A stretch of DNA of 16,707 nucleotides from Aurantiacibacter poecillastricola (GCF_030730945.1 NZ_JAVAMS010000013.1:1-16707), one strand, 5' to 3'; counted from the stretch's first letter, positions 1 to 7,384 are shown. Program-made: numbers and translations. The notes: generated from the sequence alone by a model not told the origin.

Positions 1-1
1 C

Positions 2-1171
2 CTGACGCGCGGCCAGCGCCAGACCGGCGGGCAGAACCTGTTCGACCCGGCAGACAATCTCGAAAGCGACTACGCGCGCGACGCGCTCAGCCGCTGGTTC
101 CAGCTGCTCTATGACGGCAAGCTCGAAGCCACCACCTTTGGTAACTTCGTCGAGCGCACCGGCCTCCGGCTCGAAAACCCCGATGGCGGGCTGACCGACA
201 ATCTCCCCACGATCCAGCGCTGGCTCAATCGCATACTCGCGCTGCCGATCGCGCTGCAGAACGCCCTATTCGACGAATATCTCGGGTTGGTAGAGGCGCG
301 GATCGAAGCCGCGCGCGAGGCCGGAACGCTCGACCAGGGACTGGAAACCGTGAGGGTCGATCACTTCACGGTTCTCGCCGATGAACTCCTGCGCACAGAC
401 CCCGTGACCGGAGCGGAGACCCGCCTCGTCTCGCTCGAAGTAACGAGGCACCTTCGGCCTCTACGCTTGCACCGCCTCGTACGCATGCACGAGATCGGCA
501 GCCCGCACGCGATCCCGATGCGCAATGCGCGCTCTGGCATGGTCGCACTGTCGGTTCCGGCCCGACGCCTCATTGCTGATGACGGCGCCGTGATCGAACG
601 CCGCCGCCTGCTGCGCCCGCTCAAGTCCGCGAACTGGACACTTGAGGCACTCGGTGAGAGCCACTGGGAAGAAATTGGCGTCGCTGCGTTCACCAGCGCA
701 TGGCGGACCGAGGAAGAAGAGGCGGCCAAGTCACCGGTGACCGAGCGCGTCCATCTTGCCACCGGACTGCTACTGCCAGTCTGGAAGCGCCTCCCTGGCG
801 ATCATGTCCGCGTCACGCGGCTCGTTGCCGAGGACGGCCAGTCGATCATCGGGCGCGAAGTGCTCGATGTCGATCTCGCGGCAATTGCCGATACCTTTGG
901 CCTTTCCGGAGTTACCGGGCCAGCTGCAGAGCAGATCGGCGACCTCGTCCTCTCAAGCGGAAAACCACTGGGCCTCGCGAGCCACGATCCACTCACCGTG
1001 AAGCGCTCGCTGGTCGGAGGCGAACAGCGCCTTGAGCTCACCGGATTCTCCCCGGATCGCCTCAACTGGTACAAGGACAAGGGCTGCTTCACCGAGATCA
1101 TCCGCTACCGCACGCGGCTGTTCGTCCCGGTGTCGAAAGCCTCGTCGGTCCTCCCCGCGCTTGCCGCCTGA
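2..1171 (+). CDS. Strawberry-notch-family helicase-like protein, C-terminal part (5' truncated)
   Basis: The frame is open from the left edge to the stop at 1169-1171, giving 389 residues without a start, so the gene begins outside the window. The visible part starts with TRGQRQTGGQNLFDPADNLE and continues with ALSRWFQLLYDGKLEATTFG and LQNALFDEYLGLVEARIEAA. I recognise these as the C-terminal region of bacterial strawberry-notch proteins, large SF2-type helicase/methyltransferase-like proteins carried on plasmids and integrative elements. The helicase motifs themselves would lie upstream and cannot be seen. The last roughly 250 residues are a mixed alpha/beta region without a recognisable catalytic motif. 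The parB-like gene follows on the same strand after 104 bases. Family assignment comes from memory of the motif pattern. The biochemical role of the family in mobile elements is not established. Confidence 0.8.
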   Translation: MTRGQRQTGGQNLFDPADNLESDYARDALSRWFQLLYDGKLEATTFGNFVERTGLRLENPDGGLTDNLPTIQRWLNRILALPIALQNALFDEYLGLVEARIEAAREAGTLDQGLETVRVDHFTVLADELLRTDPVTGAETRLVSLEVTRHLRPLRLHRLVRMHEIGSPHAIPMRNARSGMVALSVPARRLIADDGAVIERRRLLRPLKSANWTLEALGESHWEEIGVAAFTSAWRTEEEEAAKSPVTERVHLATGLLLPVWKRLPGDHVRVTRLVAEDGQSIIGREVLDVDLAAIADTFGLSGVTGPAAEQIGDLVLSSGKPLGLASHDPLTVKRSLVGGEQRLELTGFSPDRLNWYKDKGCFTEIIRYRTRLFVPVSKASSVLPALAA

Positions 1172-1182
1172 TATCACGGGCA

Positions 1183-1275
1183 GACCCCAATCTCAGAATG
1201 AGAGTGGAGGGAGCCCTTTGGGCTTTTGGGCCTCGTGATCCTCACCTGCGCCTTCATTCCATCAGGAGAACACCC
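1183..1275 (+). promoter_or_regulatory. Leader of the ParB-like gene with shared ATCAGGAGA ribosome binding site
   Basis: The leader begins with a block, GACCCC-A-ATCT-GAATG-AGAGT (1183-1205), then GGAGGGAGC (1206-1214). Both recur in the same order before the ArdC-like gene (7278 onward and 7324-7332). It ends with ATCAGGAGAACACCC directly before ATG 1276, a ribosome binding site that recurs nearly unchanged before 7385, 8986 and 11599. Unlike those leaders, only a 4-bp CCTG/CAGG pairing can be seen here. The regulatory meaning is inferred. Confidence 0.5.
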
Positions 1276-3249
1276 ATGATCCAGTCGATTCCCTTGAAGA
1301 AGCTCGTCCCGAGCCCGCGCAACGTTCGCAAGTCGAGCGACGTGCTGGCCGACCTCCAGCTGCGGGCAGACATTGCCGCGCGCGGCCTGCTGCAGAACCT
1401 CGTCGTGCGCAAAGGCAAGCGCGGCAAGTTTGAGGTCGAGGCCGGCGGTCGCCGGCTCGCCGCGCTGCAGGCACTGGCAGAAGAAAGCACCTTGCCCGAA
1501 AACCACGAGGTCACCTGCCTCGTCATCGAAGGCGAGGAAAGCGAAGTGCGCGAAGCCAGCCTTGCCGAGAACTTCCAGCGTCTCGCGATGAACCCTGCCG
1601 ACGAGGCGCAGGCTTTCGCGGCGATCATCGAGGCAGGGGCTACCACCGAAGACGTGGCACGCCGCTTCGGCCTCACCGTCCGGTTCGTCGAAGGACGTCT
1701 GCGCCTGGCAAGCCTCGCACCCTGCGTCTTCGAAGCCCTCGCCGAAGGCACGATCACGCTCGACATGGCCAAGGCCTACGGCGCGATTTCCGACGTCGAG
1801 CGCCAGGCGCATGTCTATGCCGAACTGCAGGATGCCTGGTACCAGATCACGCCCGACACGATCCGCCGCATGGTGCTCGATGCCACGGTGCGCGGTTCCG
1901 ATCCGCGAGCTGTGCTCGTCGGACGCGATGCCTACATCGCAGCGGGTGGCCGGATCGAGCGCGAACTTTTCGATGATGATGCCAGTGAAAGCTGGATCGA
2001 TGTCGCGCTGCTCGAGGATCTCGCGCACAAAGCCATGGACGAAGCGGCAGAAAGGGTCGCACTCGAATATGGCCTTGCCTGGGTGCGCCCGACGCTTGGC
2101 AACTATGTCAGCCATGACCTTGTTGACGGCCTCAATCGTTTGCCTTGCGAACCTGCGCCCATGACCGAAATGGAAGCACAGGAGCTTGGCGAACTCGAAG
2201 CCGACTACGACCGTGTCGCCGCTATTCTCGAAGACGAGGACAGCGACGAGGACGAAGTGGCCAAGGCCGACGAAGAACTCATGGCGATCAATCGCGCCAT
2301 GCGAGACCTCACCGATCGTCCGCCGATGCTGGCCGAAGAACTGAAAGCCGAAGCCGGTGCTTTCCTCGTCCTCTCGCGCAATGGCGAACCGACATTGGTC
2401 CCGCAGTTCTACACTGAGACCGAAGTTATTGCTGACGAAGGCGTGGTCGAGGCCATTGAAGAGAGCGGTGCGGCTAAGCCCAAGGGGAGCTCGCTTTCCC
2501 AGCGCCTGCTCGACGAGCTTGCAATGCAGCGCCGCGATATCCTCGCCATCCACCTCGCCAACGATCCGGCACTGGCGCTCGACTTCATGGTCTTCACGCT
2601 CGCCGATGCCGATGGGCACGACTGGCGCGCCAAGAAGGCGTCGACGCTTGTCGGCTCTGTCGCGTCCGGCCCGGTCACCGGGTTCGAGGCCAAGGATGCG
2701 CCCGCGAGTGCTGCTTTGGCCGAGTTTGCCGGGTCGCTCGATGAAAGCTGGCGCTCTGGCGAAAGCGATGTTGAGCGGTTTGCCAGGTTCCGGGCACTAT
2801 CCGACAAGGGGCGCTCGGCCTGGCTTGGTCATGTCGTCTCGCGCACGCTTGTCGCGAGCCTGGCCTGCGAAGGCGAGCGCTCGGTGCCAATGCATGAGGC
2901 TCTGGGCTCGCTCCTGGAAATCGAGACCGCGCATTGGTGGCGTCCCACGGCGGCCAACTATTTCGACCGCGTGGCCAAGGCCCGCACGCTCGAGGCACTC
3001 GATGCTGCCGGTGGTCCCGAACTGGTCAGTCGCTACGCTGCATCGAAGAAGGCCGAATTGGCGAGCGCTGCCGAGCGCATCTTCTCCGGCAACTTCATTG
3101 GCGAGTCTGAGGTCAAGGAGCGGGCGCAGGCTTGGGTTCCGCCGATCATGCGTTTCGCCGGTTCCGAAGAAGGCGAATTGTCCGACCACGAAGAAGACGA
3201 AGCGGTCAACACAGTAGAAACTGACGAGATTGCCGAGCAGGCTGCCTGA
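1276..3249 (+). CDS. Large ParB/Spo0J-family nuclease-domain/HTH protein
   Basis: This 657-aa protein begins at ATG 1276, which sits six bases after AGGAGA; an upstream in-frame codon at 1198 lacks such a site. Residues 1-110 form the ParB N-terminal domain: GLLQNLVVR (38-46), AGGRRLAAL (57-65, equivalent to the nucleotide-binding GERR box) and ENFQRLAMNPADEAQAF (98-114). An HTH follows at about 123-147 (TTEDVARRFGLTVRFVEGRL). The remaining 500 residues are alpha-helical and very acidic around 300-345, with no domain I recognise. Classical ParB proteins are about 300 aa, bind parS, load as CTP-dependent clamps and act with ParA. No parA lies next to this gene, so a role in partition is not shown, and the long C-terminus suggests a different partner or job. 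A terminator follows 30 bases downstream. Confidence 0.88.
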   Translation: MIQSIPLKKLVPSPRNVRKSSDVLADLQLRADIAARGLLQNLVVRKGKRGKFEVEAGGRRLAALQALAEESTLPENHEVTCLVIEGEESEVREASLAENFQRLAMNPADEAQAFAAIIEAGATTEDVARRFGLTVRFVEGRLRLASLAPCVFEALAEGTITLDMAKAYGAISDVERQAHVYAELQDAWYQITPDTIRRMVLDATVRGSDPRAVLVGRDAYIAAGGRIERELFDDDASESWIDVALLEDLAHKAMDEAAERVALEYGLAWVRPTLGNYVSHDLVDGLNRLPCEPAPMTEMEAQELGELEADYDRVAAILEDEDSDEDEVAKADEELMAINRAMRDLTDRPPMLAEELKAEAGAFLVLSRNGEPTLVPQFYTETEVIADEGVVEAIEESGAAKPKGSSLSQRLLDELAMQRRDILAIHLANDPALALDFMVFTLADADGHDWRAKKASTLVGSVASGPVTGFEAKDAPASAALAEFAGSLDESWRSGESDVERFARFRALSDKGRSAWLGHVVSRTLVASLACEGERSVPMHEALGSLLEIETAHWWRPTAANYFDRVAKARTLEALDAAGGPELVSRYAASKKAELASAAERIFSGNFIGESEVKERAQAWVPPIMRFAGSEEGELSDHEEDEAVNTVETDEIAEQAA

Positions 3250-3279
3250 CCCCTCCTGACAGGTCCAGGTCACTCGGCG

Positions 3280-3313
3280 GGCGGTCCGTCCCTTCCGGGA
3301 CGGGCCGCCTTTT
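3280..3313 (+). terminator. Rho-independent terminator after the ParB-like gene
   Basis: The 13-base arms GGCGGTCCGTCCC (3280-3292) and GGGACGGGCCGCC (3297-3309) pair with a single G-U wobble around a TTCC loop, and four T follow. It closes the helicase/parB unit. The 111 bases between it and the stop of the minus-strand PIN gene (3314-3424) hold nothing I can recognise, and they mark the change from high-GC backbone to the lower-GC cargo. Confidence 0.85.
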
Positions 3314-3424
3314 CAATGTAAGATTTTGGGCCACTTGCTGACCGTCTCGTTTGGGAAAGAACGAGAAGCAAAGCTGCCCTTTCGTCCACATCATCGATTG
3401 GGGAAGAGCACGCAAGAATGCTGG

Positions 3425-4048
3425 TCATTTGGCTTCCCAAGAACCCTTCCGACTCTTGAACCCCGGAAGGCTATTGCACGCGACGGCGCGTTCAAATCCG
3501 ATCAACCTTGCAACCGCCTCACAGCGCTCATCATCAATCCTCATTCGACCTTCTCGAAGGGCGAGATAGACGGCCTCGATATACCCGTCACCGACGAGCT
3601 CAATCTGCACCGCTGGATGCACCAAAAGGTCCAACGACCAAGCGGGGGCTTGGCCGTTCATCAGGTCTTGGGCTCGTGCCCGACCCTTTCGCTCATCGAC
3701 AACGGGCAGAAAACCCTGTGACACCGCCACTGCAATCGTAGCTGCTTCGCCGTCATCTAGCGAACCGGGAGAACGGATCATCGTCTCAAAAAGACGAGCC
3801 GCTGCATCATCGATCTGGACGACCTTGACGACGTTCTCCGATATCAGGCGTTGGATGAACCCGTTCTCGCCATTGGCGTGACTAGTTTCATGGTTGAGTT
3901 CCGTAACCACCGTTTCAGTCAGAACAATGTCGTTTGGAATGGCCCGAAGCACCTGTTCGCCAAACGTACAAGCGTGCAGATTGATCAGCACGCTCGTATC
4001 GGGGACTAATGGGATCAGCGTATCAGAGAGGGAGCTTAAACAGGTCAT
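3425..4048 (-). CDS. PIN-domain protein (putative RNase)
   Basis: This 207-aa protein has the layout of PIN-fold nucleases, which cut RNA in a Mg2+-dependent way. Four acidic positions match the active site: D17 in VPDTSVLINL, E50 in VVTELNHET, D99/E101 in LDDGEAATIAVA and D118 in LPVVDERKGRA. The start is ATG 4048, nine bases downstream of GAGGAG (4063-4058); an in-frame TTG at 4066 would lie upstream of that site. The gene overlaps the 3' end of the XRE/ImmA gene by 26 bases, so the two are probably translationally coupled. The partner's HTH and protease domains would fit an antitoxin or regulator role, and this protein would then be the effector. The last 60 residues are not part of the core PIN fold that I recognise. 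The nuclease function is inferred from motifs only. Confidence 0.8.
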   Translation of the reverse strand: MTCLSSLSDTLIPLVPDTSVLINLHACTFGEQVLRAIPNDIVLTETVVTELNHETSHANGENGFIQRLISENVVKVVQIDDAAARLFETMIRSPGSLDDGEAATIAVAVSQGFLPVVDERKGRARAQDLMNGQAPAWSLDLLVHPAVQIELVGDGYIEAVYLALREGRMRIDDERCEAVARLIGFERAVACNSLPGFKSRKGSWEAK

Positions 4049-5210
4049 CCGTTTCGCTCTCCTCAAGTTCCATTTGATCGAGCAGAGCGCGCAGCTCTAG
4101 CCGCTTGATTTTAAGAAGCTCGGCCAGTTGTCCTTCCGACATCAGATCGCGTTTCCAGGCGGTGTAGGCCATGAAGCTCATGCGATGGGACACCGGCCGG
4201 TTTGCATCATCTTTTGCTGGGTCGGGCTTACTTGAAGCATCGCCCAGCACTTCACGCACCTGTGCGGGAGTAATGCCACCATGGGCTTTCAGCTTGTCCC
4301 ATGCTCCCCGCTTAACAAGTCCGAGCTCTTCCAGCCTCCTCACACAAGCTTCGCGTGAAATGCGGAAATGGCGCGCCTGTACGATGATTGGCCTGCGGGT
4401 AATCTCAGAGCCAGCGGTGAGCTGACGCCACGCCGCTTCAAAGCTCTTGCGCGGTGAGAGAAAGGCGCGCCCAAACGCATGAGCATATCGCTCTTCGCGT
4501 GACTGAAACTTCTCATTTTCTTCCAGAACTTCTGGCGCCTGACGAGTGCCAACGAAATGCCCCAGCTCGTGAGCTGCGGATTGAATACGCCGCTCCAGTG
4601 GGAAGTTCGCATTCAAGAGAATGCAAGCTCCCAAAGTTTGGTCGTAGGTGAAGAGCGCATCCACCTTCGAACCCTTCGACAGGCGTCGCTGGTAGAGTCG
4701 GATGCCGAGATCCAACTCCATCAAGCTGAAGATATCGGCGATTGGGCCAGAGCCCAATCCGAGCCAGTCGCGCAGCTCTTGCGCGTGCTGTTCTGCCAAT
4801 TCGACGACATCGCCAGTGTTGATGCCCCTTTCGGGCGGGTAATTCTTAGGCCGCTCAATGCCGAGAATGTTCTCCAACTCAACCTCAGCTCGAACGAGAT
4901 CATTCAGCAGTTGCACTGCCTCGCCGGTATGCTCATCCTCGGTTTCCCGCAGTCGGCGGAAGCGTGGCACAAGGTCAGTATGGACTGCCTCGCGGCGCAG
5001 CAGGGCATTCACCGATACCCCATAATGGTTCGCAAGCGCCTGAAGCTCCTGAATACGAACCCGCCTATCCCCCTTTTCAATTGAAACGAGGGTGGGGCGA
5101 GACATGCCAATTACCTTGGCTGCTTCGTCCTGACGGATTTTTGCGCTTTCGCGGGCAAGGCGAAGGCGGCGACCGATCTCTTGTGCGGTCAGCTCGTTTA
5201 GATCAGTCAT
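4023..5210 (-). CDS. XRE HTH / ImmA-IrrE (M78) metallopeptidase fusion
   Basis: This 395-aa protein has an N-terminal XRE-type HTH at residues 10-70 (IGRRLRLARESAKIRQDEAA, MSRPTLVSIEKGDRRVRIQE) and an ImmA/IrrE-like zinc protease at about 140-260. The catalytic HELGH is at 214-218, and an EERYAHAFGRAFL segment near 239-251 supplies the likely third zinc ligand. The C-terminal 130 residues are helical and unassigned. Known members of this fusion family cleave phage repressors or stress regulators (ImmA acts on ImmR, IrrE on DdrO), often relieving repression after damage. The start at ATG 5210 has GGAGG five bases upstream. It overlaps the QueC-like gene by 8 bases and the PIN gene by 26 bases. 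It is probably the regulator of this four-gene unit, binding its promoter and losing repression through its own or a partner's cleavage. That role is an inference. Confidence 0.88.
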   Translation of the reverse strand: MTDLNELTAQEIGRRLRLARESAKIRQDEAAKVIGMSRPTLVSIEKGDRRVRIQELQALANHYGVSVNALLRREAVHTDLVPRFRRLRETEDEHTGEAVQLLNDLVRAEVELENILGIERPKNYPPERGINTGDVVELAEQHAQELRDWLGLGSGPIADIFSLMELDLGIRLYQRRLSKGSKVDALFTYDQTLGACILLNANFPLERRIQSAAHELGHFVGTRQAPEVLEENEKFQSREERYAHAFGRAFLSPRKSFEAAWRQLTAGSEITRRPIIVQARHFRISREACVRRLEELGLVKRGAWDKLKAHGGITPAQVREVLGDASSKPDPAKDDANRPVSHRMSFMAYTAWKRDLMSEGQLAELLKIKRLELRALLDQMELEESETDDLFKLPL

Positions 5211-6585
5211 GGCGACCTCCCTTCGTCCATAGTTGCAGAAAACTCTCTTCGCCCTGGTCCTGCTCGAATGCTGCCCATTCTTTCGAATGTTGCACGAGCA
5301 TGTCCCTAAGCTGGCCGGTCACGTCATCTACTGACGATCCAACGGCTTCAGCGATTTGGAATGCGTGAGGCTTCAGGGCGGTATCTGGCACACTGGCCAA
5401 ATCGGCCAGTTGTTGCAGGTGCCGCGCGCCCATATAGCCGTAATCGTAAAGGGTGTTGGTGGCCCTGAAGCTGTTTTGCTTCGGCAGGGCATCACTAAAT
5501 CGCGCGGCCCGCAAATTGGCAATGGCATAATTCTCGGGTGGCTCGACAACGCCGGCGGCGTGCAAGCTCATCCGGCGCAATAGGCACGCCGCACAAATGC
5601 CGCATTGGCGTACTTTCCCTCCCACGCGCACGTTTGCCCGCTGCTGCCAGCACGAGCGGGTATCAATCACGTGCTGGGGCTTTACGCCTGGCCTTTGCAA
5701 AAACGCCGCGATGGTCTGCCCTTTGGTATGCCAGAGGCGCGGTTGCTCATAGGTGAGATCGATACCAAGCAACGCCTTTATGAAGCGCTCCATCTTTCTG
5801 AAGAAAGTCGGGTGGTTCCGGTAGTCTGGATAGATGTTGAGCAGGGGGAGCAACACAGGCCCCAGAGCGCCCTGTCCACTTTCAGGCACAATGATCCGGC
5901 TGACATTTGACAGCTGCGAGGCGATTGCAATCACCGCCGCAAATTTGAAACCACGCGAACGGGCGCTGTTCTCGGGATTCGGCTTCACCTTCACATCAAA
6001 GGGCAGGCGGTCGAACGGCCGCTCATCTTTGCGCAGGCGTTGCTTGAATTTCGACACACGCACGCTCACGGCAGTGTCATTCTCGTTGTAGAGGCCCGAA
6101 ACACTTAGCGAGTCCAAGCCTTCGCTGTACGCAATGGCGAACGCCTTTTGCTGGTTCGGGAATAGCGGGCCTTGTCGCGGCTTGCTTGTTGCTGCGCCCT
6201 CATGGCGCACGAAGCTAAAACGCCACTCGTCACCAGTCAGATGGCGCAGGGTATCGCAAAGACCTTGTTGAACAGTCGCATCCTGCCAGGTCGCAAGTTC
6301 AATCACGGGCACAGTCACATGAAAGTGCCGTGCCCAATGTGCACTGCCGCGTCCCCAGCGGCGATCTGCAAATTCGACGGCCGCGCAGACAATCAACAGG
6401 TCGTGATGAATGTTGCTCCAGCCTTCATGGCAGTAGCTGTCAAAGATGTCCTTATCGCACTTAATCTCTGAGCCGATGGTCGCATAAACGCGCCCCTTCG
6501 CGCCTCGACGCGGAACCGCTTGCCCCGCCTCAAGTATGGTTAGGTCACGTTCAGAAAACTTAGAAAATTCACTCATTACAATCAC
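5203..6585 (-). CDS. QueC-like 7-cyano-7-deazaguanine synthase-family protein, Qat/CBASS type
   Basis: This 460-aa protein (GTG 6585; 457 aa if ATG 6576 is used) has the two QueC signatures. An N-type PP-loop, AYSEGLDSL, is at residues 152-160. A zinc site comprises C312 (DTRSCWQQR) and the triplet C328, C331 and C334 in QCGICAACLLRR; SRGFKFAAVIAIA (209-221) also fits. QueC uses ATP and ammonia to turn carboxydeazaguanine into preQ0. This protein is about twice the length of housekeeping QueC (roughly 230 aa), with a 145-residue N-terminal extension and a 110-residue C-terminal tail, as in the QueC components of Qat and type IV CBASS defence. No queD, queE or queF lies nearby, so queuosine synthesis is unlikely. 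The canonical SGGxDS loop reads SEGLDS, an unusual substitution. The GTG overlaps the upstream stop by four bases, and the 3' end overlaps the XRE/ImmA start. Confidence 0.85.
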   Translation of the reverse strand: MIVMSEFSKFSERDLTILEAGQAVPRRGAKGRVYATIGSEIKCDKDIFDSYCHEGWSNIHHDLLIVCAAVEFADRRWGRGSAHWARHFHVTVPVIELATWQDATVQQGLCDTLRHLTGDEWRFSFVRHEGAATSKPRQGPLFPNQQKAFAIAYSEGLDSLSVSGLYNENDTAVSVRVSKFKQRLRKDERPFDRLPFDVKVKPNPENSARSRGFKFAAVIAIASQLSNVSRIIVPESGQGALGPVLLPLLNIYPDYRNHPTFFRKMERFIKALLGIDLTYEQPRLWHTKGQTIAAFLQRPGVKPQHVIDTRSCWQQRANVRVGGKVRQCGICAACLLRRMSLHAAGVVEPPENYAIANLRAARFSDALPKQNSFRATNTLYDYGYMGARHLQQLADLASVPDTALKPHAFQIAEAVGSSVDDVTGQLRDMLVQHSKEWAAFEQDQGEESFLQLWTKGGRHD

Positions 6586-6872
6586 AGAATTGGGTCATCG
6601 AGACCGGTTCTTTTTTTTAGGTCCAGCTTGAACGCGTTCTTATCGCAGCTCTTCACGGCCTCCTGAATGCGCGCACGGTCAAGGCTCTTCGAGACTTCGC
6701 CCAATCCTTCATTGAGACGGTCGAGCTGGTCTCTGTGCATCGGGCCTTCCCGGTGCGCCTCTAGCCCAGCTTCCTGAATACGGGTGAGCGTCTTGCCGAT
6801 ATTGGTTTCGACACATGCGTTCAAAGCCTTGTCGATTGCATCGCGAGAGCTCTCACCATCGTGCAGCCTCAT
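6582..6872 (-). CDS. Intact 3' ORF of the broken small gene (96 aa, hypothetical)
   Basis: This is the longest part of the small gene with its own ATG. It is a charged, helical 96-aa protein beginning MRLHDGESSRDAIDKALNAC and ending TGLDDPIL, with heptad-like spacing in IQEAGLEAHREGPMHRDQLD. No Shine-Dalgarno sequence precedes ATG 6872, and protein-like sequence continues upstream in the same frame. The ATG is therefore more likely an internal methionine than the original start, but a shortened product could be made from it. Its stop TGA overlaps the GTG of the QueC-like gene (6585-6582), so translation is probably coupled. No family is recognised. Confidence 0.5.
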   Translation of the reverse strand: MRLHDGESSRDAIDKALNACVETNIGKTLTRIQEAGLEAHREGPMHRDQLDRLNEGLGEVSKSLDRARIQEAVKSCDKNAFKLDLKKRTGLDDPIL

Positions 6873-7090
6873 GGCGACTTCACGTTGGAGGTCATCCGAA
6901 AATTCCGACTTATCGTGCTTTTCGAAGATACCCTTGATTGATCCCTTTGGATCGAGATCAAGCTGCCCATCCGCACCATAACTCTGCAGGTCGCGGATCA
7001 GTCCGGATCTTCAGCCTCATTTTGTACAGCTTCCGCAAACCGCCTTGAGCGACTGTCGAGCTTCAAATTCTTGAATGGGCCGTCGGTCAT
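6582..7090 (-). pseudogene. Small protein upstream of the QueC-like gene, reading frame broken by one shift
   Basis: A well-placed start (ATG 7090, with GGAGGACGGG immediately upstream) opens a frame beginning MTDGPFKNLKLDSRSRRFAE that stops after 30 residues at 6998. The next frame continues without an ATG, GTG or TTG start through LIRDLQSYGADGQLDLDPKG and IKGIFEKHDKSEFSDDLQRE into the 96-residue ORF that ends at 6582. The upstream segment has protein-like composition, which a random frame would not be expected to show. The parts join by a -1 shift around 7000, giving about 168 residues. I do not recognise the family. Position and coupling make it the natural partner or substrate of the QueC-like enzyme. 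The break may be a true mutation, a deletion of a short segment, a programmed frameshift or a sequencing error. Confidence 0.6.
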
Positions 7091-7110
7091 CCCGTCCTCC
7101 TGCGACGGAC

Positions 7111-7164
7111 CATTACGTGTATATTCTGACAATGTCAATATATTAGCAGAATATCCTGACATTA
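7111..7164 (-). promoter_or_regulatory. Promoter/operator region of the QueC-like cargo operon
   Basis: A perfect inverted repeat TGACA-A-TGTCA lies at 7127-7137. A second TGACATT at 7158-7164 pairs as an inverted copy with AATGTCA (7131-7137). The words ATATTCTGACA (7121) and ATATCCTGACA (7151) repeat directly at 30-base spacing. On the minus strand the first repeat overlaps a perfect -35 box TTGACA (7139-7134), with a weak TAATGG 17 bases further. The start at 7090 lies shortly downstream. An XRE-type regulator, such as the one encoded in the operon, is the likely ligand, which is inferred. Confidence 0.5.
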
Positions 7165-7277
7165 GATAGGACATCCGCGATGGACGTGAAAGCTCAAGTT
7201 GCTGAAAGGTACTGAAAGCTGAAGGAAATCGCTTGTGCCAGTGTGGCGGAACGTCGGGCTTTTGGAGGCTCGCGTGT

Positions 7278-7384
7278 GACCCCAGATCTGAATGGAGAGA
7301 GTATAACCGTCGCCCCTTAGAGGGGAGGGAGCTTTGCTCTTCCTGAGCCGGGGCATGTCCGTCCCGGCGATCAGGAGAACTCCC
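7278..7384 (+). promoter_or_regulatory. Leader of the ArdC-like gene with Shine-Dalgarno-occluding hairpin
   Basis: The block GACCCC-AGATCT-GAATG-GAGAGAGT (7278-7302) and GGAGGGAGC (7324-7332) match the leader of the ParB-like gene. TCCTGA (7341-7346) and GCCGGG (7347-7352) pair with CCCGGC (7363-7368) and TCAGGA (7371-7376) around a 10-base loop, with a GA bulge. The second arm covers the Shine-Dalgarno sequence AGGAGA before ATG 7385. The stretch 7165-7277 upstream of the block holds nothing I recognise. Confidence 0.55.

Noticed and set aside
1174..2619. 481-codon open frame on the minus strand opposite the ParB-like gene
   Set aside because: It is antisense to a well-supported gene, has no ribosome binding site, and its length follows from the strong third-position GC bias of the plus-strand gene.
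5203..6585. Complete Qat system or type IV CBASS
   Set aside because: No large ATPase, QatB, TatD-like nuclease, CD-NTase, TGT-like or glycosylase-like gene is visible; only the QueC-like component is shared.
5203..6585. Housekeeping queuosine biosynthesis gene queC
   Set aside because: The protein is about twice the normal length, has an altered PP-loop, and stands with protease and nuclease genes rather than queD, queE or queF.
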